The notes beneath the pieces are model-generated. The model did not search any database. It saw nothing but the letters and a program-made list of their open reading frames with translations, and had not been told where the DNA came from. 64,000 nt of DNA from Thermohalobaculum sp039805905 (lineage in GTDB: Bacteria; Pseudomonadota; Alphaproteobacteria; Rhodobacterales; Rhodobacteraceae): NCBI GenBank assembly GCA_039805905.1, contig JBDIVM010000002.1, forward strand, positions 496,001 through 560,000, read 5' to 3'. The position numbers were made by a program, and so were the translations under genes. Every line of letters starts with the position of its first letter. Within the stretch, counting starts at the first letter, position 1. Positions 1 to 8,762 of this stretch are shown piece by piece.

Positions 1-381
1 TACGCCGTCGGGCGAATTCCAGGTCGCGCCCATCATCCCCGCCCAGTCCTCGACGCCGGGGAAGATCGCATGCTTGAAGAACGTCCAGAACCAGGCCGAG
101 AAGAACATCACTTCGGACATGATGAACAGGATGAAGCCCATCCGCAGCCCGATGCGCACCACCGGTGTGTGGTCTCCGGTCTGCGCCTCGTGGACCACGT
201 CCGACCACCACGCGAACATGGTGTAGAGCACGCCCAGAAGGCCGAGCGCGAAAATCCAGGGGGTCACGTCGTGGAACCACAGCACCGCGCCGGCGAGCAT
301 CGTGAATCCGCTCGCGGCCCCCATGAACGGCCAGAGGCTCGGATTGATGATGTGGTAATCGTGCTGCTTCGTATGGGCCAT
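1..381 (-). CDS. ctaE: Cytochrome c oxidase subunit III, 5' part (cut by window edge)
   Basis: Only the first 127 codons are present; the gene runs off the left edge. The protein begins MAHTKQHDYHIINPSLWPFM, and the helix-rich sequence that follows (WFHDVTPW, AWWSDVVHEA, GMRMGFILFIMSEVMFF) is typical of subunit III of aa3-type haem-copper oxidases. Subunit III is an integral membrane protein that stabilises the catalytic core and helps proton uptake. The ATG lies 21 bases after the ctaG stop on the same strand, so the gene is the distal part of the ctaC-ctaB-ctaG-ctaE cluster. Function is secure from family; the C-terminal half cannot be assessed. Confidence 0.93.
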   Translation of the reverse strand, partial: MAHTKQHDYHIINPSLWPFMGAASGFTMLAGAVLWFHDVTPWIFALGLLGVLYTMFAWWSDVVHEAQTGDHTPVVRIGLRMGFILFIMSEVMFFSAWFWTFFKHAIFPGVEDWAGMMGATWNSPDGV

Positions 382-402
382 CTGGTCCTCCGTCCCCCGT
401 CG

Positions 403-990
403 TCAGTTGACGCGCGCGTCAGTGGTTGTCTGGCCCAGCGCGGCCTGGCTGTCCAGTTCGGTCTCGAAGAAGGTGTAGGAAAGCGTGATCGTCGAAGCCA
501 GACCGGCCTCGGTATCGTCGACCAATCCGGGGTCGACATAGAACGTCACGGGCATCTGCACACGCTCGTGCGGCTGCAGCACCTGCTGGGTGAAGCAAAA
601 GCAGTCGATCTTCGTGAAGTACTGGCCAACCGCGAAGGGCGCGACGTTGTAGCTGGCCGAACCCGCAACCGCCCGGTCAGTCGGGTTGTAGGCCTCGTAG
701 TAGGCGAGGCCGGTCTCGCCGACGCGCAGCTTCATCGTGTTCTGAACCGGGCGGAACTGCCAGGGCATGCCCATCGCCGTCGAGGCGGCGAAGCGGATCG
801 TGACCACACGGTCGAGCACCCGGCCTGCGCCCTGCGAGGCGACCTGCGTGGTGCCGCCGAAACCCGTCACCCGACAGAACAGGTCGTAGAGCGGCACTGC
901 GGCCCAGGCCATGGCGCCCATGCCCAGCATGACGAGGATCAGCGGGATCGTCTTGCGGCGGAGATCGGGTCTGTTCTGCTGCGCGCTCAT
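403..990 (-). CDS. ctaG: Cytochrome c oxidase assembly protein CtaG/Cox11
   Basis: A 195-residue copper chaperone that delivers CuB to subunit I of cytochrome c oxidase. There is one N-terminal membrane helix (about residues 15-34, LILVMLGMGAMAWAAVPLYD) followed by a periplasmic beta domain. The copper-binding CFCF motif sits at about 130-133 (KIDCFCFTQQ). I chose the ATG at 990, two bases after the stop of the upstream small gene; an in-frame GTG at 1002 would overlap that gene and add four residues. Length and motif match Cox11. It lies between the small CoxF-like gene and ctaE, the usual order in Rhodobacterales. Confidence 0.93.
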   Translation of the reverse strand: MSAQQNRPDLRRKTIPLILVMLGMGAMAWAAVPLYDLFCRVTGFGGTTQVASQGAGRVLDRVVTIRFAASTAMGMPWQFRPVQNTMKLRVGETGLAYYEAYNPTDRAVAGSASYNVAPFAVGQYFTKIDCFCFTQQVLQPHERVQMPVTFYVDPGLVDDTEAGLASTITLSYTFFETELDSQAALGQTTTDARVN

Positions 991-992
991 TG

Positions 993-1133
993 TCAGCCCC
1001 ACGGATTTCCGGCGTGGCTGCCCATCTTTGCGATGGTCACCCAGAACAGCAGCGCGACGAGCGCCACCAGGACGACCAGCAGCCCGATGTTGCGGCTGCG
1101 GCGGCGCTGGTGAAGTTCGTGATCCTTCCGCAT
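993..1133 (-). CDS. Small membrane protein of the cox cluster (CoxF-like)
   Basis: A 46-residue protein, MRKDHELHQRRRSRN followed by a single hydrophobic segment (about residues 16-37) and a short tail. Small genes of this kind, with an EHELHQRRRSRN-type start, occur between ctaB and ctaG in many Rhodobacterales, where they are annotated CoxF or cytochrome oxidase assembly protein. It is flanked tightly by ctaB and ctaG on the same strand. An ATG at 1145 (MVES...) is an alternative start immediately after the ctaB stop. The family position is recognised; the exact role is unknown, but assembly of the oxidase is likely. Confidence 0.72.
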   Translation of the reverse strand: MRKDHELHQRRRSRNIGLLVVLVALVALLFWVTIAKMGSHAGNPWG

Positions 1134-1146
1134 CGATTCAACCATG

Positions 1147-2109
1147 TCAGAGCCACACCGGCCAGGAGCGGGCCACGGCGAAGGCGTCAATGGCGGCGTC
1201 GGCAATGAAAGCGCCGAACAGCACGAACAGGTAGACGATCGACACGCCGAAGAGCTTCTTCTCGACCCGGTATCCGTCCGCTGCGGCCTCGGCACGGCTG
1301 CGGCGCGAAACAGCCCAGGCACACCGCAGGAAGGCGGCATTCGCGGCGACCGCGATCACGAGATAGACCGGCCCGCCCGCCACCGTGAAGGCCGGCGCAA
1401 GGGCGAAGGGCGCAAGCAGAAGCGCATAGAACCATATCTGCCGGCGGGTCGATGGCTCGCCCGCCACCACCGGCATCATCGGTACGCCGACCCGCGCGTA
1501 GTCGTCGTTCCGGAACAGCGCAAGCGCCCAGAAATGCGGCGGCGTCCAGAGGAAGATCACGAGGAACATCAAGACCGGCGCCGGCTCGATCCCGCCCGTG
1601 GCGGCGGCCCAGCCGATCATCGGCGGAAAGGCCCCGGCCGCCCCGCCGATGACGATGTTCTGAGGCGTCGAGCGCTTCAGCCACATGGTGTAGACGACGG
1701 CGTAGAAGAAGATCGTGAAGGCCAGAAGGCCAGCGGCCAGCGGATTGGCCACCACTGCCAGCATCATCACAGAGAGCACCGAGAGACCCAGCCCGAGGCC
1801 AAGCGCCTCGCCGGGCGCAATCAGGCCGCGCGGCACAGGGCGGCTCCGGGTGCGGCCCATCTCGGCGTCGATGTCGGCGTCCCACCACATGTTGAGGGCG
1901 CCCGAGGCCCCCGCCCCGGTGGCGACGCAGATCAGGCTCGCCAACGCGACCGCCGGGTGCACGCCGCCCGGTGCCGCAATCATGCCGGCGAGCGCGGTGA
2001 ACACCACGAGCGACATCACGCGCGGCTTGAGCAGCAGCACGAAGTCGCCGAACTGCGGTTCCGCGGTGTGGCCCGCCACCGGGACCTGCGCTGCCGAAAC
2101 GTCCGTCAC
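1147..2109 (-). CDS. ctaB: Protohaem IX farnesyltransferase (haem O synthase)
   Basis: This 320-residue polytopic membrane enzyme transfers a farnesyl group to haem b to make haem O, the precursor of haem A for the aa3 oxidase. The UbiA-family prenyl-diphosphate motif is clear at about 73-95 (NMWWDADIDAEMGRTRSRP), with an Asp pair for magnesium. A second conserved loop appears around FRNDDYARVGVPMMP. About nine hydrophobic segments alternate along the protein. It starts 36 bases after the end of ctaC and is followed at once by the small CoxF-like gene, consistent with co-transcription. Confidence 0.95.
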   Translation of the reverse strand: MTDVSAAQVPVAGHTAEPQFGDFVLLLKPRVMSLVVFTALAGMIAAPGGVHPAVALASLICVATGAGASGALNMWWDADIDAEMGRTRSRPVPRGLIAPGEALGLGLGLSVLSVMMLAVVANPLAAGLLAFTIFFYAVVYTMWLKRSTPQNIVIGGAAGAFPPMIGWAAATGGIEPAPVLMFLVIFLWTPPHFWALALFRNDDYARVGVPMMPVVAGEPSTRRQIWFYALLLAPFALAPAFTVAGGPVYLVIAVAANAAFLRCAWAVSRRSRAEAAADGYRVEKKLFGVSIVYLFVLFGAFIADAAIDAFAVARSWPVWL

Positions 2110-2145
2110 GTCTCTCGCCTCGGATTCCGGATCCGCATCGCGACC

Positions 2146-2997
2146 CTACTGCGCGACCGCCGCCAGCTTCGTCGGCGCCTCGCCGCCCTGCGCCTGCTGG
2201 GTCTGCTTGACCCAGGCGTCGAACTCCTCCTGGGTAACAACCTGGACGACGATCGGCATGTAGGCGTGGTCCTTGCCGCAGAGCTCGGAGCACTGGCCGA
2301 AGAAGGTTCCTGTCTCGTCTGCGCGGAACCATGTCTCGTTCATGCGCCCGGGGATGCCGTCGATCTTCGAGCCGAACGAGGGCACGGTCCAGGAATGGAT
2401 CACGTCCGCGCCGGTGACGAGCACATGGACGATGGCGTTCACCGGTACGACGACCTTGGTATCGGTCGCGAGCAGGTAGTCTTCCTGAGTGTAACCGGCA
2501 TCTTCGAGTTCGTCGCGCTGAAGCATGACAGCGTCGAAGCTGATCTGCTGGTCGGGGTACTCATAGCTCCAGTACCACTGGTTGCCCGTCGCCTTGAGCG
2601 TCAGGTCGGGCTCCGGCACATCGAGTTGCAGAAACAGCAGCCGCAGCGAGGGGATTGCGAGCGTAATCAGTATCACTACGGGCACGGCAGTCCACACGAC
2701 CTCCAGCACCGAGTTGTGCGTGAAGCTCGCCGGCTTCGGATTGGCCCGGTGGTTGAAGCGGACGATCACGACCAGCAGCAGGACCACCACCAGGATCGAG
2801 ATCGCGCTGATGATGTAGAGAATGAAATCATCCAGCCAGTGCATGTCGTGCGCAACCTCTGTCACTGCACGCTGGAATCCGGTGCCCCCGTTGACCGGCC
2901 GACCCGCCACCGCTTGCTCGGCCATCGCCAGCCTGCCGGACAGGGAGATCATTCCCGCCATGAACCAGGCCACAGTGTTCGCGATCCGCATCGTCAT
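2146..2997 (-). CDS. ctaC: Cytochrome c oxidase subunit II
   Basis: The 283-residue CuA-bearing subunit accepts electrons from cytochrome c. It has an N-terminal signal segment (about 1-26, ending AMA), two membrane helices (about 53-78 and 95-117) and a periplasmic cupredoxin domain. The CuA ligands are in CSELCGKDHAYMP at about 236-248, preceded by the WxWSYEYPD-type aromatic region. It is the first gene of the minus-strand cox cluster. The 171-base gap to the divergent tldD should carry both promoters. Confidence 0.95.
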   Translation of the reverse strand: MTMRIANTVAWFMAGMISLSGRLAMAEQAVAGRPVNGGTGFQRAVTEVAHDMHWLDDFILYIISAISILVVVLLLVVIVRFNHRANPKPASFTHNSVLEVVWTAVPVVILITLAIPSLRLLFLQLDVPEPDLTLKATGNQWYWSYEYPDQQISFDAVMLQRDELEDAGYTQEDYLLATDTKVVVPVNAIVHVLVTGADVIHSWTVPSFGSKIDGIPGRMNETWFRADETGTFFGQCSELCGKDHAYMPIVVQVVTQEEFDAWVKQTQQAQGGEAPTKLAAVAQ

Positions 2998-3168
2998 CTT
3001 CCCGTTTCCCCGGCAGATACCGCTCTGGCACGGCCCACGCCGATTTGCCTTTCCCGGTGCTGTGTAACACCATATCGAAGGTCAGAAGCAAGCTTGCAGT
3101 TGCGACAAGTCGCCGCTTATCTGCGCGAAATGCCGCAAGGGCAAGAGATCCGCGCCAGGAGTCAGGGA

Positions 3169-4599
3169 ATGCCGTCTTCCGATGCAGCCTTCCGTCCCTT
3201 CGAGACCGATCTCGACGAGGCGCGTGCCCTTGCGATTCTCCGGAGGGCTGTCGCCGGAGGCGAGGACGGGGAGATCTTCCTCGAGCGCCGGCGCTCGGAG
3301 TTCATCAGCTTCGATGACGGCCGGCTCAGGACCGCTTCCTATGACTCGGCTATCGGCTTCGGATTGCGTGCCGTCGCCGGCGAGGCGGCTGGTTATGCCC
3401 ATTCGACCGAACTCAGCGAGGCGGCGCTCGAGCGGGCGGCCGAGACGGCGCGGCTGGCGGCACGCGAGGGTGGCGGCGTGCTGGCTCCGCCACCGATGGG
3501 TACCAACCGCCGGCTCTACGACGCGGTCGACCCGGTCGCCGAGCACCGTCTCTCGGAGAAGATCGATCTCCTGAAGCAGATCGACGCCTACCTGCGCGGC
3601 AAGGATCCCAGGGTGGTGCAGGTCTCGGCCTCGCTGGCCGGCGCGGCACAGGAGGTCGAGATCCTGCGACCCGAGGGGGGTCGGGTCACTGACTTCCGGC
3701 CGATGTCGCGGCTGAACGTCGCCGTGATTGTCGAGAAGGACGGACGGCGGGAATCAGGATCGTCGGGCGCGGGCGGGCGCGCCGGTTATGGCGGGGTGAT
3801 TGGCGCTGCGGCGTGGCGTGCCATGGCCGACGAGGCATTGCGCCAGGCGCTGGTGAACCTCGAGGCCGAGGATGCGCCGGCGGGCGTGATGGAGGTGGCA
3901 CTCGGCCCCGGCTGGCCCGGAATCCTGCTGCACGAGGCAATCGGCCACGGGCTCGAGGGCGACTTCAACCGCAAGGGCACATCCGCATTCACCGAGCTGA
4001 TGGGCAAGCCGGTCGCGGCCCGCGGCGTGACCGTGGTCGATGACGGCACCATCCCGGGCCGGCGCGGCTCGCTCACGGTCGACGACGAGGGGACACCAAC
4101 CGGCCGCACCGTGCTGATCGAGGACGGCATCCTCGTCGGCTACATGCAGGACCGGCAGAACGCGCGGCTGATGGGGGTGAAGCCCACGGGCAACGGCCGG
4201 CGCCAGTCCTATGCCCACATGCCCATGCCGCGTATGACCAACACCATCATGCTCGGCGGCGAGGCGAGCCCGGAGGATGTGGTGGCGAGCGTCAAGGACG
4301 GCATCTACGCAGTCAATTTCGGCGGTGGCCAGGTCGACATCACCAACGGCAAGTTCGTGTTCTCCTGTACCGAGGCCTACAGGGTGAAGGGCGGCAGGAT
4401 CCTGCATCCGGTCAAGGGTGCGACGCTGATCGGCGACGGCCCCTCGGCACTCCGGCGCATCCGCATGGTGGGCAACGACATGGCGATGGACCCGGGTATC
4501 GGCACCTGCGGCAAGAACGGCCAGGGCGTGCCGGTGGGCGTGGGCCAGCCGACGCTCCTGATCGACGGGCTGACGGTCGGGGGCGCCGGGAGTTCCTGA
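3169..4599 (+). CDS. tldD: Metalloprotease TldD
   Basis: A 476-residue protein of the TldD/PmbA (U62/M103) family. TldD acts with TldE as a zinc-dependent peptidase that degrades unfolded peptides and trims peptide antibiotics such as microcin B17. The metal-binding HEAIGH (HExxxH) motif is at about residue 255, followed by GLEGDFNRKG, and the C-terminal GGGQVDITNGKF and GTCGKNGQGVPV blocks are present. The frame stays open far upstream across the antisense cox genes, but the ATG at 3169 has a good Shine-Dalgarno (AGGAG, about eight bases upstream) and gives the normal family length. It diverges from ctaC. Confidence 0.93.
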   Translation: MPSSDAAFRPFETDLDEARALAILRRAVAGGEDGEIFLERRRSEFISFDDGRLRTASYDSAIGFGLRAVAGEAAGYAHSTELSEAALERAAETARLAAREGGGVLAPPPMGTNRRLYDAVDPVAEHRLSEKIDLLKQIDAYLRGKDPRVVQVSASLAGAAQEVEILRPEGGRVTDFRPMSRLNVAVIVEKDGRRESGSSGAGGRAGYGGVIGAAAWRAMADEALRQALVNLEAEDAPAGVMEVALGPGWPGILLHEAIGHGLEGDFNRKGTSAFTELMGKPVAARGVTVVDDGTIPGRRGSLTVDDEGTPTGRTVLIEDGILVGYMQDRQNARLMGVKPTGNGRRQSYAHMPMPRMTNTIMLGGEASPEDVVASVKDGIYAVNFGGGQVDITNGKFVFSCTEAYRVKGGRILHPVKGATLIGDGPSALRRIRMVGNDMAMDPGIGTCGKNGQGVPVGVGQPTLLIDGLTVGGAGSS

Positions 4600-4667
4600 C
4601 GCGGCGCCGCCTTGGCGACACAGATCGACCGAGTCGAAATCTAGATGAACGGTCGTGACGCCCTGCA

Positions 4668-5534
4668 CTACCTCAGGTTCTTCGCCGCCACCTTGCGATA
4701 GGGGCTGGCAGGATAGACGCCCAGCACCTTCAGCCGCTTGCAGAAGAAATCCAGCTCCTGCAGCGCAAGCTCGACCGGGCGCTGGTCGGGGTGGCCCTCG
4801 ATCTCGGCATAGAACTGGGTCGCCGTGAACGAGCCGTTCACCATATAGCTCTCGAGCTTTACCATGTTGACGCCATTGGTCGCGAAGCCGCCCATTGCCT
4901 TGTAGAGGGCGGCGGGTACGTTGCGTACCTCGAAGACGAAGCTGGTGATCGCGTCGCCGCCCATCGGATCGGCCTCGATCTTCTGGCGCGACATCGCGAG
5001 GAAGCGGGTCGTGTTGTGGGCGGCATCCTCGATGTCCGCGGCGAGCACGACCAGCTTGTTGAGCTCTCCCGCAAGCCGCGACGCGATGGCGGCCCGGCTC
5101 TTCACCCCCGCTTCCGCCACCTGCACGGCGCTCCCGGCCGTATCGGCCCCGGTGACGGGGCTGATGTCGTGAGCCTTGAGGAAGCGTCTACACTGGCCCA
5201 GTGCCACGGTGTGGCTCTGGGCCTCGCGGATGTCCTCGAGCTTCGTGCCCGGAAGACCCAGGAGCTGAAGCCGGATCGGCACGAAGTGCTCCCGGATGAT
5301 GTAGAGGCCGCTCTCGGGCAGCAGGTGGTGGATATCGGCAACACGGCCATAGGTCGAGTTCTCGATCGGCAACATCGCAAGCTTCGCCTCGCCGCCGCGC
5401 ACCGCTGCCATCGCCTCCTCGAAGGTCGCGCAGGGCAGCGGCTCCATCTCCGGATAGGTCTCCCGGCACGCCTGGTGCGAGTAGGCACCGAGCTCGCCCT
5501 GAAAGCTGATTTTCGACCGCGCGGGCGAGTTCAT
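4668..5534 (-). CDS. pheA: Prephenate dehydratase
   Basis: This 288-residue monofunctional enzyme converts prephenate to phenylpyruvate in phenylalanine synthesis. The N-terminal part begins ISFQGELGAYSHQA and contains the ENSTYGRV loop. The catalytic Thr-Arg-Phe motif is at about 176-178 (NTTRFLA). A C-terminal ACT regulatory domain (about 197-275, with KLESYMVNGSF) should bind phenylalanine for feedback control. No chorismate mutase domain is fused. It converges with tldD and diverges from the cytochrome c gene, an arrangement also seen in Paracoccus and relatives. Confidence 0.95.
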   Translation of the reverse strand: MNSPARSKISFQGELGAYSHQACRETYPEMEPLPCATFEEAMAAVRGGEAKLAMLPIENSTYGRVADIHHLLPESGLYIIREHFVPIRLQLLGLPGTKLEDIREAQSHTVALGQCRRFLKAHDISPVTGADTAGSAVQVAEAGVKSRAAIASRLAGELNKLVVLAADIEDAAHNTTRFLAMSRQKIEADPMGGDAITSFVFEVRNVPAALYKAMGGFATNGVNMVKLESYMVNGSFTATQFYAEIEGHPDQRPVELALQELDFFCKRLKVLGVYPASPYRKVAAKNLR

Positions 5535-5694
5535 CCGCTGATCTCCGCATTTTGGCCCTTCCGGGCATTGGGTCGCGCCTTATACGTCTTGGCAAACCGC
5601 GCGGGAAGGCGCTAATGATGCGCCGGAATTTTGCGGGGCGCCGGGAGACGCCGGCCTCGGCCCCGCTTGCCGGCAAACGAAGGGGAAACGGCCG

Positions 5695-6756
5695 ATGAAT
5701 GGCAAGTTCAACATGTATGCGGCGGGGCTGATCGGCTCGCTTCTGGTGTTCCTGCTGCTGAACTTCTTCTCGGACCTGATCTACCGGGGCATCGGCCACC
5801 ATGGCGAGGCGCCGCTCGGTTTCGCCGTTGCCGTAGAGGAATCGGCGGCCGAAACGGAGACTGCCGGGGCGATCGACTGGGCTGTGCTCATCGCCGCTGC
5901 CGACGCCGCCAAGGGCGAGAAGGTGTTCGGCAAATGCAAGTCCTGCCATTCGGTCGAGGACGGCAAGAACGGCGTCGGGCCAAGCCTGCACCGTGTGGTC
6001 GGCCGAGCGATCGGCAGCGTTGCGGGCTTCAGCTATTCGGCGGATGTGGCCAGTCATGGCGGGGTCTGGGATCTCGGAACGCTGATGGAGTTCCTCAACG
6101 CACCGAAGTCGTTCGCACCGGGTACCAAAATGACCTTCGCCGGGCTCCCGAAGGCGGAGGACCGGGTCAACGTGATCGCCTATCTGAACGAGGCGGGCGG
6201 CGCGCCGATCGAACTCGTGGCTCCGGATGGCACCGCGTTGGCCCCGGCGGCGACCGAGACCGCAGTGGCCACTGCCGGGACCGCGCCGGCCGCTACGGAA
6301 AATGCTCCGGCGGCTGGCACCACTGCTGCGGCGACCACGGAAACCGCGCCGGCAGCAGCGGCGACGGCCCCCGCGGCAACCGGGACGGCGCCTTCCGCCA
6401 CCGAGGCGACGGTTGCGGCCGCCTCGGGGACAGGCGACGCGACCAATGGCGAGAAGGTCTTCAAGAAGTGCCGTGCCTGCCACCAGGCGGTCGAGGGCAA
6501 GAATGGCGTCGGCCCGTCGCTCTGGGGCGTGGTCGGACGCGCAGTTGCCTCCGTGGAAGGCTTCAACTACTCGGACGCCATGCTGAGCCGCGGCGGAACC
6601 TGGGACTTCGCGGCGCTGGACGCGTTCCTCAGCGACCCCAAGGGCACCGTGCCCGGCACCAAGATGACGTTCCCCGGGCTGAAGAGCGAGCAGGACCGGC
6701 TGGACGTGATCACATATCTGAACGAGGCCGACGGCACACCGGTCCCGCTGCAATAG
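5695..6756 (+). CDS. Membrane-anchored cytochrome c552-like protein with two haem domains
   Basis: A 353-residue protein with one N-terminal membrane helix (about residues 8-27) and two class I cytochrome c domains. The haem motifs are CKSCH at about 81-85 and CRACH at about 259-263. Each domain has a methionine ligand in PGTKMTF. The two domains are near-copies (shared GEKVF, GKNGVGPSL, VVGRA, YLNEA), joined by about 70 residues rich in Ala, Thr and Pro. The position next to pheA matches cycM of Paracoccus, whose cytochrome c552 carries electrons from the bc1 complex to aa3 oxidase but has one haem. The duplication is described under findings. Confidence 0.9.
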   Translation: MNGKFNMYAAGLIGSLLVFLLLNFFSDLIYRGIGHHGEAPLGFAVAVEESAAETETAGAIDWAVLIAAADAAKGEKVFGKCKSCHSVEDGKNGVGPSLHRVVGRAIGSVAGFSYSADVASHGGVWDLGTLMEFLNAPKSFAPGTKMTFAGLPKAEDRVNVIAYLNEAGGAPIELVAPDGTALAPAATETAVATAGTAPAATENAPAAGTTAAATTETAPAAAATAPAATGTAPSATEATVAAASGTGDATNGEKVFKKCRACHQAVEGKNGVGPSLWGVVGRAVASVEGFNYSDAMLSRGGTWDFAALDAFLSDPKGTVPGTKMTFPGLKSEQDRLDVITYLNEADGTPVPLQ

Positions 6757-6884
6757 GCCGGCGCCGCGATTTGTCCGGGGGCCGTGCCATGCGCGGCTCC
6801 CATTTCGCGCCGGTCCGGCAACCCCGCCTTGCAACCCATCCGCCAAGCCCCTAACCGTAGGAGCGTGGAAACGGGAAGCAGGGC

Positions 6885-8759
6885 ATGACCTGGACGAGGC
6901 GCGATCTTGGTCGGCTGGCAGCTGGCGCCGGCGCCTGGATGTGCGTGCGCCCCCGTGGAGCCCGGGCAGAGCAGGTGGCCTCGGGCATGATCCGGGCCCA
7001 TGGCGTCTCCGCCTTCGATGACCTGAAATACTCCCCGGGCTTCGCGCATTTCGACTACGCCACACCGGATGCTCCGAGCGGTGGCAGCTACTCGACCGGG
7101 CTCGGGGGCGTCACGTTCGACAGTCTCAACCCCTTCATCCTGAAGGGTAACCCCGCGACCGGAGTGACGTTGACCTTCGACTCGCTGATGACGCGGGCAG
7201 ACGATGAACCGGACGCGGTTTACGGCCTTCTGGCGAAGTCCATTGAATACCCGGCCGATCGGCTCTGGTGCACATTCGAGCTGCGCGAGGAGGCCCGCTT
7301 TTCCGACGGCTCACCGGTCACCGCCGAGGACGTGGTGTTCACCTTCGAGACCCTGCGCGACAAGGGGCATCCGAGCTACAGGGTGCTGCTCGCGGCCGTC
7401 ACCGGCGCGACGGCCGAAGGTCCGCGCCGCGTCCGCTTCGATTTCCATCCCGACGCGCCCCGGCGCGATCTGCCGATGACTATCGCCGGGCTCGCGATCG
7501 TCTCGAAGTCCTGGTATGCGAGCCGCGACTTTTCCGCCTCGTCGCTCGAGCCGCCGCTCGGTTCCGGGCCCTATGCGGTCGATTCCGGTGCGCTCGAGCC
7601 AGGTCGCACCATCTCCTATCGCCGCCGTGACGACTACTGGGGATGGGATCTGCCGGTGAACCGGGGGCGCTGGCATTTCGGGCGCATTCGCTTCGAGTAT
7701 TTCCGCGACCGTTCGGCCGCATTCGAGGCATTCAAGGCCGGCACCTTCACCTTCAACGAGGAGTTCTGGTCGAAGCTCTGGGCAACGGGCTACGACTTCC
7801 CGGCGATCCAGCGGGGCGACGTGGTGCGGGACACGATCCCGGACAACAATCCGTCCGGCTCGCAGGGCTACTGGTTCAATCTGCGCCGCTCGGTCTTTGA
7901 AGACATCCGGGTCCGCAAGGCCATCGCCATGGCCTTCGACTTCGAGTGGTCCAACAAGACCCTGTTCTTCGGTCTGTACGCGCGCACCGACAGTTTCTTC
8001 GAGGGCGGGCCCATGCAGGCCGAGGGCATGCCGGGCCCGGGCGAGCTGGCGCTGCTCGAGCCACTCGCCGACAAGCTGCCACCGGGCGTGCTCGACGAAC
8101 CGGCCTTCGTTCCCCCCGTCACCGATGGTTCTGGCCGCAACCGCGAGGCCCTGCGGGCGGCATCGAGGCTGCTCGACGAGGCCGGCTGGAAGGTGGTCGA
8201 CAACCAGCGCATGAAAGACGGCAGACCGCTGGCTTTCGAGTTCCTTCTGGTCGGCGAGGGCTTCGAGCGCATAACCATGCCCTATATCCGCAACCTCGAG
8301 CGGATCGGAGTACGGTCAGCGCTGCGCACGGTCGACCCGGCGCAATACAAGCGGCGGATGGACGAGTTCGATTTCGATGTGACGGTGGACCGCAAGAGCA
8401 TGTCGCTGACGCCCGGCGTGGAGCTCCGCGACTACTTCCACTCCGGCAGCGCCAACTCGAAAGGCTCCGAGAACCTCGCCGGGGTCGCCAGCCCCGCGGT
8501 GGACGCGCTGATCGACGTGATCGAGCGGGCGACCAGCCGCGAGACCCTGACCCATGCCGTGAAGGCCCTCGACCGGGTGCTTCGTGCAATGCACATCTGG
8601 GTGCCTCAGTGGTTCAAGGGCACCCACACCGTTGCCTATTGGGACATCTTCGGCCGTCCGCCCGCCGAACGCCAGCCGCCCTTTGCGCTCGGTGCGGTTG
8701 ACCTCTGGTGGATCGACCCGGCGAAGCATGTGCGACTCAAGAACCAGGTGGGGGGCTGA
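6885..8759 (+). CDS. yejA: Periplasmic peptide-binding protein of Yej importer
   Basis: A 624-residue family 5 extracellular solute-binding protein. A twin-arginine-like signal is present near the N-terminus (TRRDLGRLAAGAGAW), followed by AHGVSAFDDLKYSPGFAHFDY, which is typical of YejA. The family-5 core is visible in SDGSPVTAEDVVFTFETLRD and in GYWFNLRRSVFEDIRVRKAI. YejA delivers oligopeptides, and in enterobacteria microcin C, to the YejBEF transporter. It is the first gene of a four-gene operon, with yejB starting three bases after its stop. Confidence 0.92.
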   Translation: MTWTRRDLGRLAAGAGAWMCVRPRGARAEQVASGMIRAHGVSAFDDLKYSPGFAHFDYATPDAPSGGSYSTGLGGVTFDSLNPFILKGNPATGVTLTFDSLMTRADDEPDAVYGLLAKSIEYPADRLWCTFELREEARFSDGSPVTAEDVVFTFETLRDKGHPSYRVLLAAVTGATAEGPRRVRFDFHPDAPRRDLPMTIAGLAIVSKSWYASRDFSASSLEPPLGSGPYAVDSGALEPGRTISYRRRDDYWGWDLPVNRGRWHFGRIRFEYFRDRSAAFEAFKAGTFTFNEEFWSKLWATGYDFPAIQRGDVVRDTIPDNNPSGSQGYWFNLRRSVFEDIRVRKAIAMAFDFEWSNKTLFFGLYARTDSFFEGGPMQAEGMPGPGELALLEPLADKLPPGVLDEPAFVPPVTDGSGRNREALRAASRLLDEAGWKVVDNQRMKDGRPLAFEFLLVGEGFERITMPYIRNLERIGVRSALRTVDPAQYKRRMDEFDFDVTVDRKSMSLTPGVELRDYFHSGSANSKGSENLAGVASPAVDALIDVIERATSRETLTHAVKALDRVLRAMHIWVPQWFKGTHTVAYWDIFGRPPAERQPPFALGAVDLWWIDPAKHVRLKNQVGG

Positions 8760-8762
8760 CCG

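Noticed and set aside
1144..3168. Plus-strand frame open through the cox genes in frame with tldD, encoding hundreds of His/Arg-rich residues
   Set aside because: It is antisense to ctaB and ctaC, has no recognisable domains and is of the composition expected from GC-rich shadow frames. The tldD start at 3169 explains the real gene.
3754..4668. Minus-strand frame of 304 codons opposite tldD
   Set aside because: It is antisense to the conserved metal-binding half of TldD and has no family features.
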